Positions 36,809 through 46,618 are shown, counted from the stretch's first letter. The stretch: DNA of 64,000 bases from Methylotetracoccus oryzae (GCF_006175985.1 NZ_SRSH01000005.1:171969-235968); one strand, 5' to 3'. Numbers and translations: made by a program. Notes: a model not told the origin generated them from the letters alone.

Positions 36809-37701
36809 TGCGGACGCCGGCTCTCGTCCTGGCCCTGCTCCCGCTGCCGGTCAGCGCAGCGACCGAGACGCCACCGGTGCTGATCGACGCGCCGCGACCC
36901 TTCGGCTATGTGATCGGAGACCGCGTGCCCCTGGCCGCCGAGTTCGTCCTACCTGCCGGCTGCGAGCCGCTGCCGGCAGCGTTACCGCAGCCGGGTCGGG
37001 TCGACTATTGGCTGGAGTTGCGCAGTGCCGTACTACAGCCACTCGGGTCTGGCCGCTTCCGGCTGGAACGCGTTTATCAGACCTTCTTCGCACCGCTGGA
37101 GGTCAAGACCCTGACGATTCGGGCCGTATCCATTGCCTACCGGTGCCAGGGAGTCAGCCAGCCATTGCCGATTCCTGCCTGGAATTTCACGATGGCACCG
37201 ATCCGACCGGTCGCAGTCGGAAAGGGACATGACGACAGTTACATGCGGCCCGACCGGCCACCAGAGCCGCCCTCCCTGGCGCGTCACCTCGGGCCCCTGT
37301 CGGGCTGGAGCCTGATCGCAGTCGCCTGTGGGTTGACTCTCGCCTGGCTCAATGGATGGCTGCCGAGGTCGCGCCGTCGGCAGGCGTTCGCCGCCGTGTT
37401 TCGCTGGCTGCGGGCGGAGCTCCGCCAACCGTTGGCCGGTCCGCGGTTGCTGGAGGCCTATGCACGGGTGCACCAGGCTTTCAATGCCACTTATGGCAAA
37501 CCCCTGTTTGCGACGAAAATGGATGACTTCGTGTCGGCACACCCGTCGTGGGGGCAGATCCGACCGCAAATCGAGGCATTCTTCCAGGCCTCGTATGCCG
37601 TGCATTTCGGTTCCGATGCAGGCCGGTCTCCCGCCGACTACCCACCCGAGCGCCTGCTGGAACTGGCGACGCTGTGTCGCCAACGCGAGCGCCGTGCATG
37701 A
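36808..37701 (+). CDS. mxaA: MxaA, calcium-insertion protein
   Basis: A 297-residue protein with an N-terminal signal peptide (1-18), a periplasmic beta-rich part, a membrane helix near 168-190 (LSGWSLIAVACGLTLAWL) and a cytoplasmic C-terminal part with FNATYGKPLF and a helical end. It fits MxaA in position, length and topology. MxaA mutants of methylotrophs make methanol dehydrogenase that lacks calcium. Overlaps mxaS by one base and mxaC by four. Confidence 0.9.
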   Translation: MRTPALVLALLPLPVSAATETPPVLIDAPRPFGYVIGDRVPLAAEFVLPAGCEPLPAALPQPGRVDYWLELRSAVLQPLGSGRFRLERVYQTFFAPLEVKTLTIRAVSIAYRCQGVSQPLPIPAWNFTMAPIRPVAVGKGHDDSYMRPDRPPEPPSLARHLGPLSGWSLIAVACGLTLAWLNGWLPRSRRRQAFAAVFRWLRAELRQPLAGPRLLEAYARVHQAFNATYGKPLFATKMDDFVSAHPSWGQIRPQIEAFFQASYAVHFGSDAGRSPADYPPERLLELATLCRQRERRA

Positions 37702-38687
37702 TGTCGGTGACCTTCGGACAGCCGCTGTGGCTGTTGTTATTGCCTCTGGCGCTATTGCCGTTGCGCCTGTCGTCGCTCGAGAGTCGCGGCTATTCCAGCC
37801 TGGGACGCGTTCCAGCCGACCCGCTGTCTCGCGCCTTCGGCGTTTCGCTGATCGTCGCCGGGATCGTCGGCATCGCGGGCCTGATACTCGGTCTGGCCGG
37901 CCCGGCGCGCGAAGGCCGTGAGATTCTGCGCGTGGGCGAAGGCGCCAATATCGCGATGCTGATCGATCGTAGCAACAGCATGGATCACAGTTTTGCGGGT
38001 CGGACGCCGGCCGGCGGCGAGGAGTCCAAATCCCACGCGGCGGAGCGGTTGCTCGCCGACTTCGTGACGAAGCGCGCCCACGACCGCTTCGGCGTTGCCG
38101 CCTTCAGCACCGCACCGCTGTTCGTCGAACCGCTGACGGACAATCGGGAGGCGACGCTGGCGGCGCTGCGGGCACTGTCCACCCCTGCCCTGGCCTACAC
38201 CCATGTCAGCAAGGGCCTCGCGCTGGCGCTGAGCCTGTTTCGCGAACCGACGGCGGAAGAAGGCGGCGCCCGCATCGTGCTGCTGGTGTCCGACGGCGCC
38301 GCCGTCGTCGACCCGGACAGCGAACGCCTGCTGCGCACGCGCTTTCGCGAGAGCGGCGCTCACTTGTACTGGCTGTTCCTGCGCACGGCCAACACACCGG
38401 GCCTGTTCGAGACCCCTGAAGACCCGCGCGACGACACGCCGCAGATTCGCCCCGAACGTCACCTGCATCTGTTCTTCGAGACCCTCGGTGTGCCCTACCA
38501 CGCGTTCGAGGCGGAGTCGGCCGACGTCATGGCGGCCGCGATGCGCGAAATCGACCGGATCGAACGCCTGCCCATGCGCTACCGGGAGCGTGTGCCCCGC
38601 CTGCCGCTGCAGGCCTGGTGCTACGCCACCGCCGCGCTCGCGATCGGCTGGTTGCTGGCAGTGAAGCTGGCGGAGGCACGGACGTGA
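37698..38687 (+). CDS. mxaC: MxaC, VWA-domain membrane protein
   Basis: A 329-residue protein of the BatA type: N-terminal membrane helices (about 9-20 and 46-66), then a VWA domain with the MIDAS motif DRSNSMD, and a C-terminal membrane helix (near 300-322). It likely binds a divalent metal in the periplasm and partners with MxaR. ATG 37698 or 37701 are both possible; both overlap the end of mxaA. The stop overlaps the GTG start of mxaK. Confidence 0.93.
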   Translation: MMSVTFGQPLWLLLLPLALLPLRLSSLESRGYSSLGRVPADPLSRAFGVSLIVAGIVGIAGLILGLAGPAREGREILRVGEGANIAMLIDRSNSMDHSFAGRTPAGGEESKSHAAERLLADFVTKRAHDRFGVAAFSTAPLFVEPLTDNREATLAALRALSTPALAYTHVSKGLALALSLFREPTAEEGGARIVLLVSDGAAVVDPDSERLLRTRFRESGAHLYWLFLRTANTPGLFETPEDPRDDTPQIRPERHLHLFFETLGVPYHAFEAESADVMAAAMREIDRIERLPMRYRERVPRLPLQAWCYATAALAIGWLLAVKLAEART

Positions 38688-39244
38688 AGTCGCTGCGACC
38701 GCTACTGGTGCTGGGCATCGTGCTAGGCGTGTTGGGATCGATGATCGAGATCGGTGCGCTGCGCCGTGTCTCCCAGCAGCGGGCCGATCTTGCGTTGCTG
38801 ACTTCCGGCCAGGACCTTCCGGTGGAGCGCCGCCCCGGCGCCACGCCGCCGGTGCAACTGGCGCGTGCGATTCATCTGGCCGCGCGCGAACGTCACGACG
38901 ATGCTTTGGAGCTCTACAACTGGCTGACCGGAAGGGGCGATCCGGCGTTCACCGCGTTGCTGCAGTACAACCTGGGCAACCTGCACCTGCGCCGCGCCGT
39001 CGAGCAAGTCGAAAAGATGGAGATTTTCCGCGCCGTACCGGCTCTCGAACTGGCCAAGGACGCCTACCGTAAGGCCTTGACCCTCGCGCCGGACTTCTGG
39101 GATGCGAAGTACAACCTGGAAGTGGCCATGCGTCTGCTGCCGGAAATGGCCCGGCGCGACCATCGATCCGACGAGGCCGAGGAAGAAACCGAGACCCATC
39201 GCAGTTGGGCGACGCTGCCCGGATTTCCGCGAGGTCTGCCATGA
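38684..39244 (+). CDS. mxaK: MxaK, TPR-like membrane protein
   Basis: A 186-residue protein with one N-terminal membrane helix (about 7-22) and a TPR-like region (LQYNLGNLHLRRA and AYRKALTLAPDFWDAKYNLEVA), with an acidic C-terminus (RSDEAEEETE). Its place between mxaC and mxaL matches MxaK. The start is a GTG that overlaps the mxaC stop, and its end overlaps the mxaL start, so translation is coupled throughout. The role in calcium insertion is known from mutants of other methylotrophs. Confidence 0.9.
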   Translation: MKSLRPLLVLGIVLGVLGSMIEIGALRRVSQQRADLALLTSGQDLPVERRPGATPPVQLARAIHLAARERHDDALELYNWLTGRGDPAFTALLQYNLGNLHLRRAVEQVEKMEIFRAVPALELAKDAYRKALTLAPDFWDAKYNLEVAMRLLPEMARRDHRSDEAEEETETHRSWATLPGFPRGLP

Positions 39245-40272
39245 GCCGCATGATCGCCGACGCGGTGCGTGCCGATCCCGGCGGCCCTGCAGCCCGCATC
39301 ACACTGCCCGGAGTCCGGGTCGGGTGCCTGGCCGTTGCGCTGACTGGTACGCTATTGGCCGCGTTCGGTCTGACCGGTTCCCGCGCACAGCCCGTCTATC
39401 GGGCGATCGTCGTGGTCGATATCACGCGCAGCATGAACGTGCGCGACTACAGCCAGGAAGCCGGCCCCGAAAGCCGTCTCGACTTCACCAAAAAGGCGCT
39501 GCTGCAGACCGTGCGAGACCTGCCCTGCGGTTCCCAGCTCGGCCTCGGCCTGTTCACGGAGCGGCGCTCCGCATTGCTGTTCGAGCCCATCGAAGTGTGC
39601 CATGGGTTTGCGGTGCTCAGCGCTGCCGTCGAACAACTCGACTGGCGCATGGCCTGGGCTGCGGACAGCCGTATCGCCGACGGGCTTGTGGACGCCCTGA
39701 GAACCCTGCCGGACGCCGATACCGCACTTGCCTTCGTGACCGACGGTCAGGAGGCTCCGCCGCGGAATCCACGCTATCGCCCGGCGCTCGCCGATTTCGC
39801 CGGGAAGCGCCACGGCATCGTGCTCGGGGTAGGTGGGCTTGCGCTGTCACCCATTCCGAAATTCAACGAAAAGGGTGAGCCCGCCGGGTTTTACGCAGCC
39901 GAGGAGGTGCCCCATCGCTCCAGTTTCGGTCTGCCGAACCGCCATCCAACCGAGATCGAGGGTTACCACGAGCGGAACGCCCCCTTCGGCAGCGCGTGGG
40001 AAATCGGCAATGAGCACCTGTCGTCGCTGAAAGAGGACTACCTGAAGGAACTGGCTGGCGAGGCAGGCTTGGTGTACCGGCGCCTGGAACGGCCCGAAGA
40101 CCTCCCGCACGCCCTGATGCTCCCCGACTTCTCGCGAAAACAGCGCGTCCGCACCGACCTCAGCGCGTGGCCGGCCAGCTTGGGGCTGCTCGCCCTGGCG
40201 CTGACCTTTCTTGTGGAGCCGCTGCTGCTGCTCGCCGGACGTCTGCGCCGGGCTCTATTGACCAACCACTGA
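39241..40272 (+). CDS. mxaL: MxaL, VWA-domain membrane protein
   Basis: A 343-residue VWA protein. A membrane helix near 23-45 is followed by the MIDAS motif DITRSMN, the threonine-containing variant common in BatB-like proteins, and a VFVTDGQEA-type loop (AFVTDGQEAPP). A C-terminal helix (ASLGLLALALTFLVEPLLLL) anchors the end. It probably works with MxaC and MxaR in the maturation complex. Overlaps mxaK by four bases. Confidence 0.92.
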   Translation: MSRMIADAVRADPGGPAARITLPGVRVGCLAVALTGTLLAAFGLTGSRAQPVYRAIVVVDITRSMNVRDYSQEAGPESRLDFTKKALLQTVRDLPCGSQLGLGLFTERRSALLFEPIEVCHGFAVLSAAVEQLDWRMAWAADSRIADGLVDALRTLPDADTALAFVTDGQEAPPRNPRYRPALADFAGKRHGIVLGVGGLALSPIPKFNEKGEPAGFYAAEEVPHRSSFGLPNRHPTEIEGYHERNAPFGSAWEIGNEHLSSLKEDYLKELAGEAGLVYRRLERPEDLPHALMLPDFSRKQRVRTDLSAWPASLGLLALALTFLVEPLLLLAGRLRRALLTNH

Positions 40273-40278
40273 CGAAGC

Positions 40279-40812
40279 ATGAAACCAATGAAACGTTTGC
40301 TTGTATTGCTTGCCTGCCTACCGCTGACCGCCCTCGCCCACGGCCCGACCCCACAAAAGATCGACGAGGCGGTGGATATCCACGCGCCGGCGGCCAAGGT
40401 CTGGGAAACGGTCGGAGATTTTGGCGGTCTCGATCGATGGAATCCCGCGGTGAAGAAGATCGAACTGCAGGGCGGCAACATGGCTGGCAGTTCGCGGACT
40501 CTCACTTTCGAGAATGGCCAGAGCGTGACCGAGAATCTCGATGCTTTCGACGACGCGCAGCGGGAGTACCGTTACCGTCTGGCGAAGGAGAACCTGGAAG
40601 CCCTGCCGGTGAGTTCGTATTCGGCGACCCTGCGGGTCACGCCGATCGACGAAGCCAACAGTAAGGTGACGTGGATCGGCCGCGCCTACCGCGGCGATAC
40701 CAGCAACGAACCACCGGAGAAGCTCAGCGACGAAGCCGCCCAGACGGCGCTGCGCAGACTGTTTCGCAGCGGTCTGGATCAGTTGAAGCAGCAGTTGGAG
40801 ACGGGTCAGTGA
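40279..40812 (+). CDS. mxaD: MxaD, periplasmic SRPBCC-fold protein
   Basis: A 177-residue protein with a signal peptide (about 1-21) and a START/SRPBCC (polyketide cyclase-like) fold: VDIHAPAAKVWETVGDFGGLDRWNP is its classic start. It follows mxaL by 6 bases. In Methylobacterium the MxaD protein raises the efficiency of electron transfer between methanol dehydrogenase and cytochrome cL. It is the last gene of this cluster; mxaE and mxaH were not found here. Confidence 0.88.
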   Translation: MKPMKRLLVLLACLPLTALAHGPTPQKIDEAVDIHAPAAKVWETVGDFGGLDRWNPAVKKIELQGGNMAGSSRTLTFENGQSVTENLDAFDDAQREYRYRLAKENLEALPVSSYSATLRVTPIDEANSKVTWIGRAYRGDTSNEPPEKLSDEAAQTALRRLFRSGLDQLKQQLETGQ

Positions 40813-40852
40813 AACCCTGAGATCGCGGCAACCCTTGGGCTGGCGATCCCCC

Positions 40853-41419
40853 TCAGGCAGCGGGCACCCACAGGTCCGCCAGTGAGAACGTCAGTTCCAC
40901 GAACGGCGGCGCTGTAACCTCCTCCGCCTCCTGCCAGGCGTGTTCCATGACCCAGTGCCCCTCGTGCAAACGGAAGACTTCGAGGGTGCGCTGGTCCGGA
41001 TCGACCAGCCACAGCCACGCGACGCCTTCGGCAGCATAGATCGGCATCTTGACCACCCGGTCGGTGCGCGCGGTGCCGGGCGACAGCACTTCGCAGACCC
41101 AGTCGGGCGCCAGTGTGAAATACGCCTCGTCGGGAAATGCCGGCAGCCGCTCGCGCCGCCAACCCGCGAGATCGGGGACCAGCACGTTCGACCCGAGATG
41201 CAGCTCCGGCTCGTACAGGATCCACCAACCGCCTGGCCCCCCACGGCCACGATGATAGGGCCCAATGAGCTCATCACTGATAATCGATGCGGCAAGGGCA
41301 TGCCGCGGCGCCGGCCGCGGCTGTGTGACCAGCGTTCCGTGGAGAATCTCGCCGATCAGGTGCTCGGGCAGGCCGAATAAATCCTTGTAAGTGGCCAGGC
41401 GGTTAGCAGGCTGATTCAT
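40853..41419 (-). CDS. Uma2-family (PD-D/ExK-like) endonuclease, copy 1
   Basis: A 188-residue Uma2/DUF820 protein. Family motifs: LPEHLIGEILHGTLV near the start, VLVPDLAGWRRERLP with the catalytic Asp, and VCEVLSPGT...RVVKMPIYAAEGVAWLWLVDP with the Glu and Lys of the nuclease fold. Uma2 genes are very numerous in some bacteria and their biological role is unknown. The neighbouring gene at 41453-42019 is a tandem duplicate. They transcribe toward the end of the mxa cluster. Confidence 0.88.
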   Translation of the reverse strand: MNQPANRLATYKDLFGLPEHLIGEILHGTLVTQPRPAPRHALAASIISDELIGPYHRGRGGPGGWWILYEPELHLGSNVLVPDLAGWRRERLPAFPDEAYFTLAPDWVCEVLSPGTARTDRVVKMPIYAAEGVAWLWLVDPDQRTLEVFRLHEGHWVMEHAWQEAEEVTAPPFVELTFSLADLWVPAA

Positions 41420-41452
41420 CAGATGTTCCTGGACGGGGGCTGGAAGTAGCGC

Positions 41453-42019
41453 TCAGGCAGCGGGTACCCACAGGTCCGCCAGTGAGAACGTCAGTTCCGC
41501 GAACGGCGGCGCTGTAACCTCCTCCGCCTCCTGCCAGGCGTGTTCCATGACCCAGTGCCCCTCGTGCAAACGGAAGACTTCGAGGGTGCGCTGGTCCGGA
41601 TCGACCAGCCACAGCCACGCGACGCCTTCGGCAGCATAGATCGGCATCTTGACCACCCGGTCGGTGCGCGCGGTGCCGGGCGACAGCACCTCGCAGACCC
41701 AGTCCGGTGCGAGCGTGAAATACGCCTCGTCGGGAAAGACCGGCAGCCGCTCGCGCCGCCACCCGGCCAGATCGGGCACCAGCACGTTCGAGCCGAGATG
41801 CAGCTCCGGTTCATCCAGTATCCACCAGCCACCGGGACCGCCGCGGCCATGGTCGAACGGATTCATCAACCCGCCGCCGATGGCTGATGCGGCGCGGGAA
41901 TGCCGAGGCGCCGGCCGCGGCTGCGTGACCAGCGTTCCGTTGAGGATCTCTCCGATCAGATGCTCGGGCAGGTCAAGCAAGTCCTCGTAGGTGGCCAAGC
42001 GGTTCGCAGGCTGATGCAT
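41453..42019 (-). CDS. Uma2-family (PD-D/ExK-like) endonuclease, copy 2
   Basis: A 188-residue paralogue of the gene at 40853-41419, the same length and in the same orientation, exactly 600 bases away. The C-terminal halves are almost identical at DNA level (for example 40912-41088 against 41512-41688), while the middle has drifted. The two arose by a recent tandem duplication or were homogenised by gene conversion. Catalytic residues are kept in both copies. Confidence 0.88.
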   Translation of the reverse strand: MHQPANRLATYEDLLDLPEHLIGEILNGTLVTQPRPAPRHSRAASAIGGGLMNPFDHGRGGPGGWWILDEPELHLGSNVLVPDLAGWRRERLPVFPDEAYFTLAPDWVCEVLSPGTARTDRVVKMPIYAAEGVAWLWLVDPDQRTLEVFRLHEGHWVMEHAWQEAEEVTAPPFAELTFSLADLWVPAA

Positions 42020-42436
42020 GGAAGAGTCCTCTCAGGTGCCTGACAGACGCTACCACGGTTGGTGCATCAGACCAAGAGATTGGAGGGCGCCCGTCCGTCA
42101 GTCCGGCGCGAACTTTTTTCCGGCCAGCACGAAGGAGATAGTCACGGCGGCAGTCCCTGGATCGGGTCATCCCTGGTGGCCCTTGAGGAAGCTGTATCCA
42201 GCGGTGCTGCGACGGCCGGATTACACCCTCGCTTGACTAAGGGAAATTGTCCCGTTGACGGCGATCGCTGCTGAAGGCAGTGTTCGGCCAACCAGCACGG
42301 GGAACCGCAGGGCCTTCGAACAGAACTCGCGACAACAGCATCGCGGGTCCTGCTTCGGAGCAATGCCCCGGCCGACCGGGTGCCCCGAGAGGGCGTGATA
42401 TCCTAGGCGAACACGAACAATACGGAGGCTTATGCC
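42020..42436. other. Intergenic region, no recognisable gene
   Basis: About 415 bases between the Uma2 pair and the PepSY gene. Short open frames run through it on both strands, none convincing. The start of the PepSY gene has a ribosome site near 42424 (GGAGG). Confidence 0.4.
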
Positions 42437-42955
42437 ATGAAGCGCCATACCCTTTCCTGCGCCATTGCTCTGGTCACCGGAGCCATTGCCGGCGCTGCGA
42501 ATTCGGCCCCCGAAACGAAGAATGCGATGGATCTGTGCATGGACAGCGTACTCGCGAAGCACCCGGGGACGGTGGTGAAAGTCGAACGCAAGACCGAAAG
42601 CGGCGAAGCCGTGTTCGAACTGGACGTGCGCGGCAGCGATGGCAAGATGTACGACATCGAGTGCAGCGCAGCGACCGGCAAGATCACCGAAGAGGAAGAG
42701 GAAGTCGAAACGCCCGATCATCCGGCGTTCAAAGCCAAGGCGAAGATCAGCCTGGCGCAGGCGAAAGACATCGCACTGAAGCAGTATCCGGGTGAGATCA
42801 AGGAAATCGAGTACGAGATCGAATCCGACGGTGCCGCGTCGTATGAGGTCGACATCGTGTCCAAGGATGGCAAGGAAATCAAAGTTGAAGTCGACGCGAC
42901 GACCGGCAAGATCGTCGAAGCCAACGAGGAAGTCTGGCAGATCGGCATCGAATAG
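42437..42955 (+). CDS. Periplasmic PepSY-domain protein (two repeats), paralogue of 29298-29834
   Basis: A 172-residue exported protein with a signal peptide (about 1-23) and two PepSY repeats (FELDVRGSDGKMYDIECSAATGKI and YEVDIVSKDGKEIKVEVDATTGKIV). Each repeat is introduced by a helix, the second being ISLAQAKDIALKQYPGEIKEIEYE. It has the same architecture and size as the PepSY protein in front of the histidine kinase, so the two are paralogues that flank the mxa cluster. The mature protein is rich in Glu and Lys. The function is unknown; ligand or metal binding in the periplasm is possible. Confidence 0.85.
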   Translation: MKRHTLSCAIALVTGAIAGAANSAPETKNAMDLCMDSVLAKHPGTVVKVERKTESGEAVFELDVRGSDGKMYDIECSAATGKITEEEEEVETPDHPAFKAKAKISLAQAKDIALKQYPGEIKEIEYEIESDGAASYEVDIVSKDGKEIKVEVDATTGKIVEANEEVWQIGIE

Positions 42956-43120
42956 CCTTCGCACCTCGCTGAGCGCTGGCCGACTGCAGGCGGAGGAGGA
43001 CAGCGCAATGTGACCGATGATCCGTCCGGTAAAAGCATGTCGGACGGTTCCTCTCCCCCTGAGATACCTGCCCCTGACTCCCGATTCGTTTCGTTGGACG
43101 GTCGAAGCCGATTGGGGGAA

Positions 43121-44890
43121 ATGAACCGAGAAGCCTCTATGGAAACCCCGATCCCTGCACGGCCGGCGGCGCTCGATGCGCAACCGCCTCGCCCCTGCCG
43201 CCGTCCCACCGCGGTCGCCTTGATTCTGGCGCTCGCAACCGCAGTGACCGCCGCACCGAGCAGCGCCTCGGGCGAAGTCGCGCGTGTCAGCGAGAACGCC
43301 AACGGCCGTGCGCGGGGCGACTCGGCCGGCGGCGCAATGTCATTCGACGGCCGTCTGGTCGCCTTCACCTCCACAGACTTCAGGCTGGTCCGAGACGACA
43401 GCAACGGCGAGGATGCGGATGTGTTCATCCGTGACATGCAGACAGGAGCGGTGGAACTCGTCAGCCTCGACAATGCGAACGAGCCATTACGCATTCAGGG
43501 AAGCGGAAGCCCGGCCGGCAGCGATAGGCTGGCGCTATCGGACACCGGACGTTACGTCGCCTTCAACGCCGCGGTCGTTGCCAACAACGGACTCACCGCT
43601 GCCCGGACCTTTGTCCGCGACCGACAGCGGCGCACGACCCTCCAAGTGCCGATCGAGGGCGGAGGGCAACTGGCCCACGAACAGCAGGCCAACGCCGACA
43701 GCATTGCCATCTCAGGGAACGGCCGTATCGTTGCCGTCGTCCTGAACGGTGCGATTACGTTCGACGGCAGACGCTTCTGTGGTTTCCCTGAACTGTTCGT
43801 GCACGACAGGGTGACGGGATCGGTTGAACGCATCACGCGGGATGTTGCGCGGACCAACTTGTGTCCGATACGAGAGATCTCCGATCTCCATCTCTCCAGT
43901 GATGGCCGCTACCTCGCCTTCACCGAACTCTATTTTTACACCAGGGAATTGTCGGGGCTGTTCGTCTACGACCAGCGCAACCGCCAGCGCACCCGCGTGG
44001 ATGTCAATTCTGACGGCATTCCGGCGAACGGTCAGTCCTCTTTGAAGGCCATATCCCCGGACGCCCGGTACGTGCTGTTTGGTTCGTCCGCCAACAATCT
44101 CGTTAGCGGGGATAGCAACGGCGAAAGCGACGTGTTCCTGCACGACTTGCGGACCCGGGAAACGACCCGTGTGAACGTCAGTTCGTCCGGGTCTCAGGCG
44201 ACGGGTTACACCGATTTCATGAACCCGATGACCTTGTCGGCCGATGCGCGCTTCGTGGCCTTCACTTCTTATTCCTCCAATCTGGATCCGGACAGTGCGC
44301 CCTCGGGCGCTTTGAAGATCTACATCCGCGATCGCGAAGCCCAAACGACGGTTTCGACCGGGATCGATTCGACGCTTGGCAGCGCCACCCCGCGCGTCGG
44401 AACATTTTCATCGGAAGGGCGTTTCCTGACCTTCAACAGCTACGGCGAGAATTCGAACCTCAACGGCCGAAAAGGGCACTGGGATGTTTTCCGGCTGGAC
44501 CGGACTGTGGATCCGTCGCTCAGCGCCGACGTGAGCATCAGCCAATTGGTCCCGTCTGCGTTCGAATTCGGTCATCCGATCACCTACACGGTGTCCACCG
44601 TCAATCGGGGAACCGACAGCGCGGAAAGTGTCAATGTGATCGATCGACTGCCGAGCAGCGCTCGCTTTTTGTCGGCCACGGCAAGTCAGGGCAGTTGCAG
44701 CGGGGAAAGCATCCTGGTGTGTCGCCTGGGCAGTTTGGCACCCGGAGCCGTCGGCACCGTGACCTTTACCGTCGAACCGAAGTGGGCCCTGACCTCCAGT
44801 TTGACCAACTCGGTCTCGGTGAACGCAGCGCCCCTGGATCCGGACGTGACGAACAACCGGAGTGTCGTGTCGATTCCGGGCTTGCGCTGA
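43121..44890 (+). CDS. Exported beta-propeller (TolB/WD40-like) protein with a C-terminal DUF11 domain
   Basis: About 590 residues. A hydrophobic export segment is followed by a propeller of repeated units with the signature S-x-D-G-R-Y-x-A-F (SFDGRLVAFTS, SDTGRYVAFNA, SSDGRYLAFTE, SPDARYVLFGS, SADARFVAFTS, SSEGRFLTFNS), and DVFIRDMQTG / DVFLHDLRTRET strands. The last 110 residues form a DUF11 domain (YTVSTVNRGTDSAESVNVIDRLP) typical of surface proteins. It is probably secreted or cell-surface bound. Starts at 43121 or 43139 are both plausible; the frame is open to 43010. The role is unknown. Confidence 0.75.
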   Translation: MNREASMETPIPARPAALDAQPPRPCRRPTAVALILALATAVTAAPSSASGEVARVSENANGRARGDSAGGAMSFDGRLVAFTSTDFRLVRDDSNGEDADVFIRDMQTGAVELVSLDNANEPLRIQGSGSPAGSDRLALSDTGRYVAFNAAVVANNGLTAARTFVRDRQRRTTLQVPIEGGGQLAHEQQANADSIAISGNGRIVAVVLNGAITFDGRRFCGFPELFVHDRVTGSVERITRDVARTNLCPIREISDLHLSSDGRYLAFTELYFYTRELSGLFVYDQRNRQRTRVDVNSDGIPANGQSSLKAISPDARYVLFGSSANNLVSGDSNGESDVFLHDLRTRETTRVNVSSSGSQATGYTDFMNPMTLSADARFVAFTSYSSNLDPDSAPSGALKIYIRDREAQTTVSTGIDSTLGSATPRVGTFSSEGRFLTFNSYGENSNLNGRKGHWDVFRLDRTVDPSLSADVSISQLVPSAFEFGHPITYTVSTVNRGTDSAESVNVIDRLPSSARFLSATASQGSCSGESILVCRLGSLAPGAVGTVTFTVEPKWALTSSLTNSVSVNAAPLDPDVTNNRSVVSIPGLR

Positions 44891-45058
44891 GTCGTCCTCG
44901 ATGCCCACACCGTGCATTGCGCCCGTCTTGCACGACGCATATCGGTAGCCGGCCACGGACTTCTCGACGCCCGTGGCTTTGCCCACCTCCACTTCCCTGT
45001 GAGCGTTCCCGAGGGGCGCACCGGTCGGATCCCTGCCTCGACGATACTCTGCTCCTTT

Positions 45059-46618
45059 ATGCCGCGCAACCACGACCCCAATCTCCCACGCCCCTCCAAG
45101 CTGACGCCTGCCCTGCCGATAGCGCAGCGCGGCGGTGTATGGCTGACGCTGCTGCTCGTGTTGCTGGTGCTCGTCGCCGGTGGTTTGGCCGTGATCGCCT
45201 ACGGGCTGCAGCAGGAGGTCGAGCGGCAACGCAGCACGGCGGCGGACGAACGTCGGCGGGGCGAGGATCTGGCGGCGTTCATCCTGACGGGGTTTGCGGA
45301 TCAGCTCACGCCGCTGGGCCGTATCGAATTACTGGAAACGCCGGCCCGCAAGGTGTTGGACTACTACGCCTCGCTGCCGGCCGATGCGGCCACCTCGGAC
45401 ACGGCGCTGAGGGCGCGCAGCGTCGCGCTCGACCTGCTCGGCGAGGCATTGGCGCGGCGTGGCGACTTGCCGCGGTCACTGGACGCCTATCGCGAGGCGC
45501 TGGCGCTGGCGGAGGAACTGGCGGCACGCCAGCCGGAGGACGAAGAACGGCAGCGGGATCTCGCCGTCAGTCTGACGAAAATCGGCGATGCGAAGGAAGC
45601 CCGCGGTGAACTCGCCGCGGCGCGGGATGCGTACGGCAAGGCGCTGGCGATCTTCGAACGCCAGGCCAAGGCCCGGCCCGAAGACCGGCAGGTTCGCCAC
45701 GATCAGGCCCTGATGCACGAACGTCTGGGCCGTGTTCTCAGTGCGCAGAGCGATTTCCCCGGCGCGCTGAAGGCCTTTCGTCTGCGGCAGATCACCCTCT
45801 TGCAGCTGACGAACGAGGCGCCGGACCAACTCAACTGGCAGCGGGAGCTCGGGCACAGCTACGGCGCCCTGGGCGACCTGTTCCTGACGCAGGGCGACCG
45901 TCCGGCTGCCAACGCCGCCTACCAGCGCTATCAGGAGATCGCCCAGCAGGTCGTGCGGCGCGAACCGGACAACGCCGAGTGGCAGCGCGATCTGGCGGTC
46001 AGTTTCGAGAAGGCCGGTGACCTTCGCGCCGTTCAGGGCGATATCGGCGGTGCCCGCGCCGCTTATCAGAAATTCTCCGAAATCGCTTCCCGTCTGTCCG
46101 CCCAGGACCCGGGCAACCTGCAATGGCAGCGGGATGTCGCTGCGGGACAGGAGCGCGTCGCGGCCTTGCTGGCCGCACAGAACAAACTCGGCGAGGCCGT
46201 CGTTCTGCAGCAACGCGGCGCCGACCGGCTGGCCGTCATCGCCGGCAAGCTGGGCTTGCCGGCGGCACGCTCCGAAGCGGCCGAGGCTTATGGGCGCCTA
46301 TCGCGTTATCTGCTGCTGCATCGCCAGCCGAAAGAAGCCGTGGACGCCGCCCAGCGGGGGCTGGCGATCGACGGCAACCAGACGCGTCTGCGTTTGAATC
46401 TGGCTCATGCGCTGCTCTACAGCGGCCGCGTCGCCGAGGCCGAGCAGGTCTATCGGCAAAACCGCCATGCGGTACTGCCCGGGGAGAAACGCTTCGACGA
46501 GGAAGCCCTGGCCGAGCTCCGGGACCTGATCGTCAAGGGACTGGTGCCGCCCGAGATGGCTCCGGTAGAGACTTGGCTCAAGGGCGGCGGCGGAGCCAGA
46601 AAGCCGGCTGCGGACTAG
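45059..46618 (+). CDS. Membrane-anchored TPR protein
   Basis: About 519 residues. A cytoplasmic N-terminus is followed by one membrane helix (near 28-50, LTLLLVLLVLVAGGLAVIAYG) and then about eight TPR-like helix pairs with repeated DAYREALALAEELAARQPEDEERQRDLAVSL patterns, the usual layout of the TPR part seen in kinase-linked proteins. No catalytic domain is present. ATG 45059 is chosen because the sequence before it is not protein-like. Its last codons overlap the convergent L,D-transpeptidase gene by four bases (shared CTAG). Confidence 0.75.
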   Translation: MPRNHDPNLPRPSKLTPALPIAQRGGVWLTLLLVLLVLVAGGLAVIAYGLQQEVERQRSTAADERRRGEDLAAFILTGFADQLTPLGRIELLETPARKVLDYYASLPADAATSDTALRARSVALDLLGEALARRGDLPRSLDAYREALALAEELAARQPEDEERQRDLAVSLTKIGDAKEARGELAAARDAYGKALAIFERQAKARPEDRQVRHDQALMHERLGRVLSAQSDFPGALKAFRLRQITLLQLTNEAPDQLNWQRELGHSYGALGDLFLTQGDRPAANAAYQRYQEIAQQVVRREPDNAEWQRDLAVSFEKAGDLRAVQGDIGGARAAYQKFSEIASRLSAQDPGNLQWQRDVAAGQERVAALLAAQNKLGEAVVLQQRGADRLAVIAGKLGLPAARSEAAEAYGRLSRYLLLHRQPKEAVDAAQRGLAIDGNQTRLRLNLAHALLYSGRVAEAEQVYRQNRHAVLPGEKRFDEEALAELRDLIVKGLVPPEMAPVETWLKGGGGARKPAAD

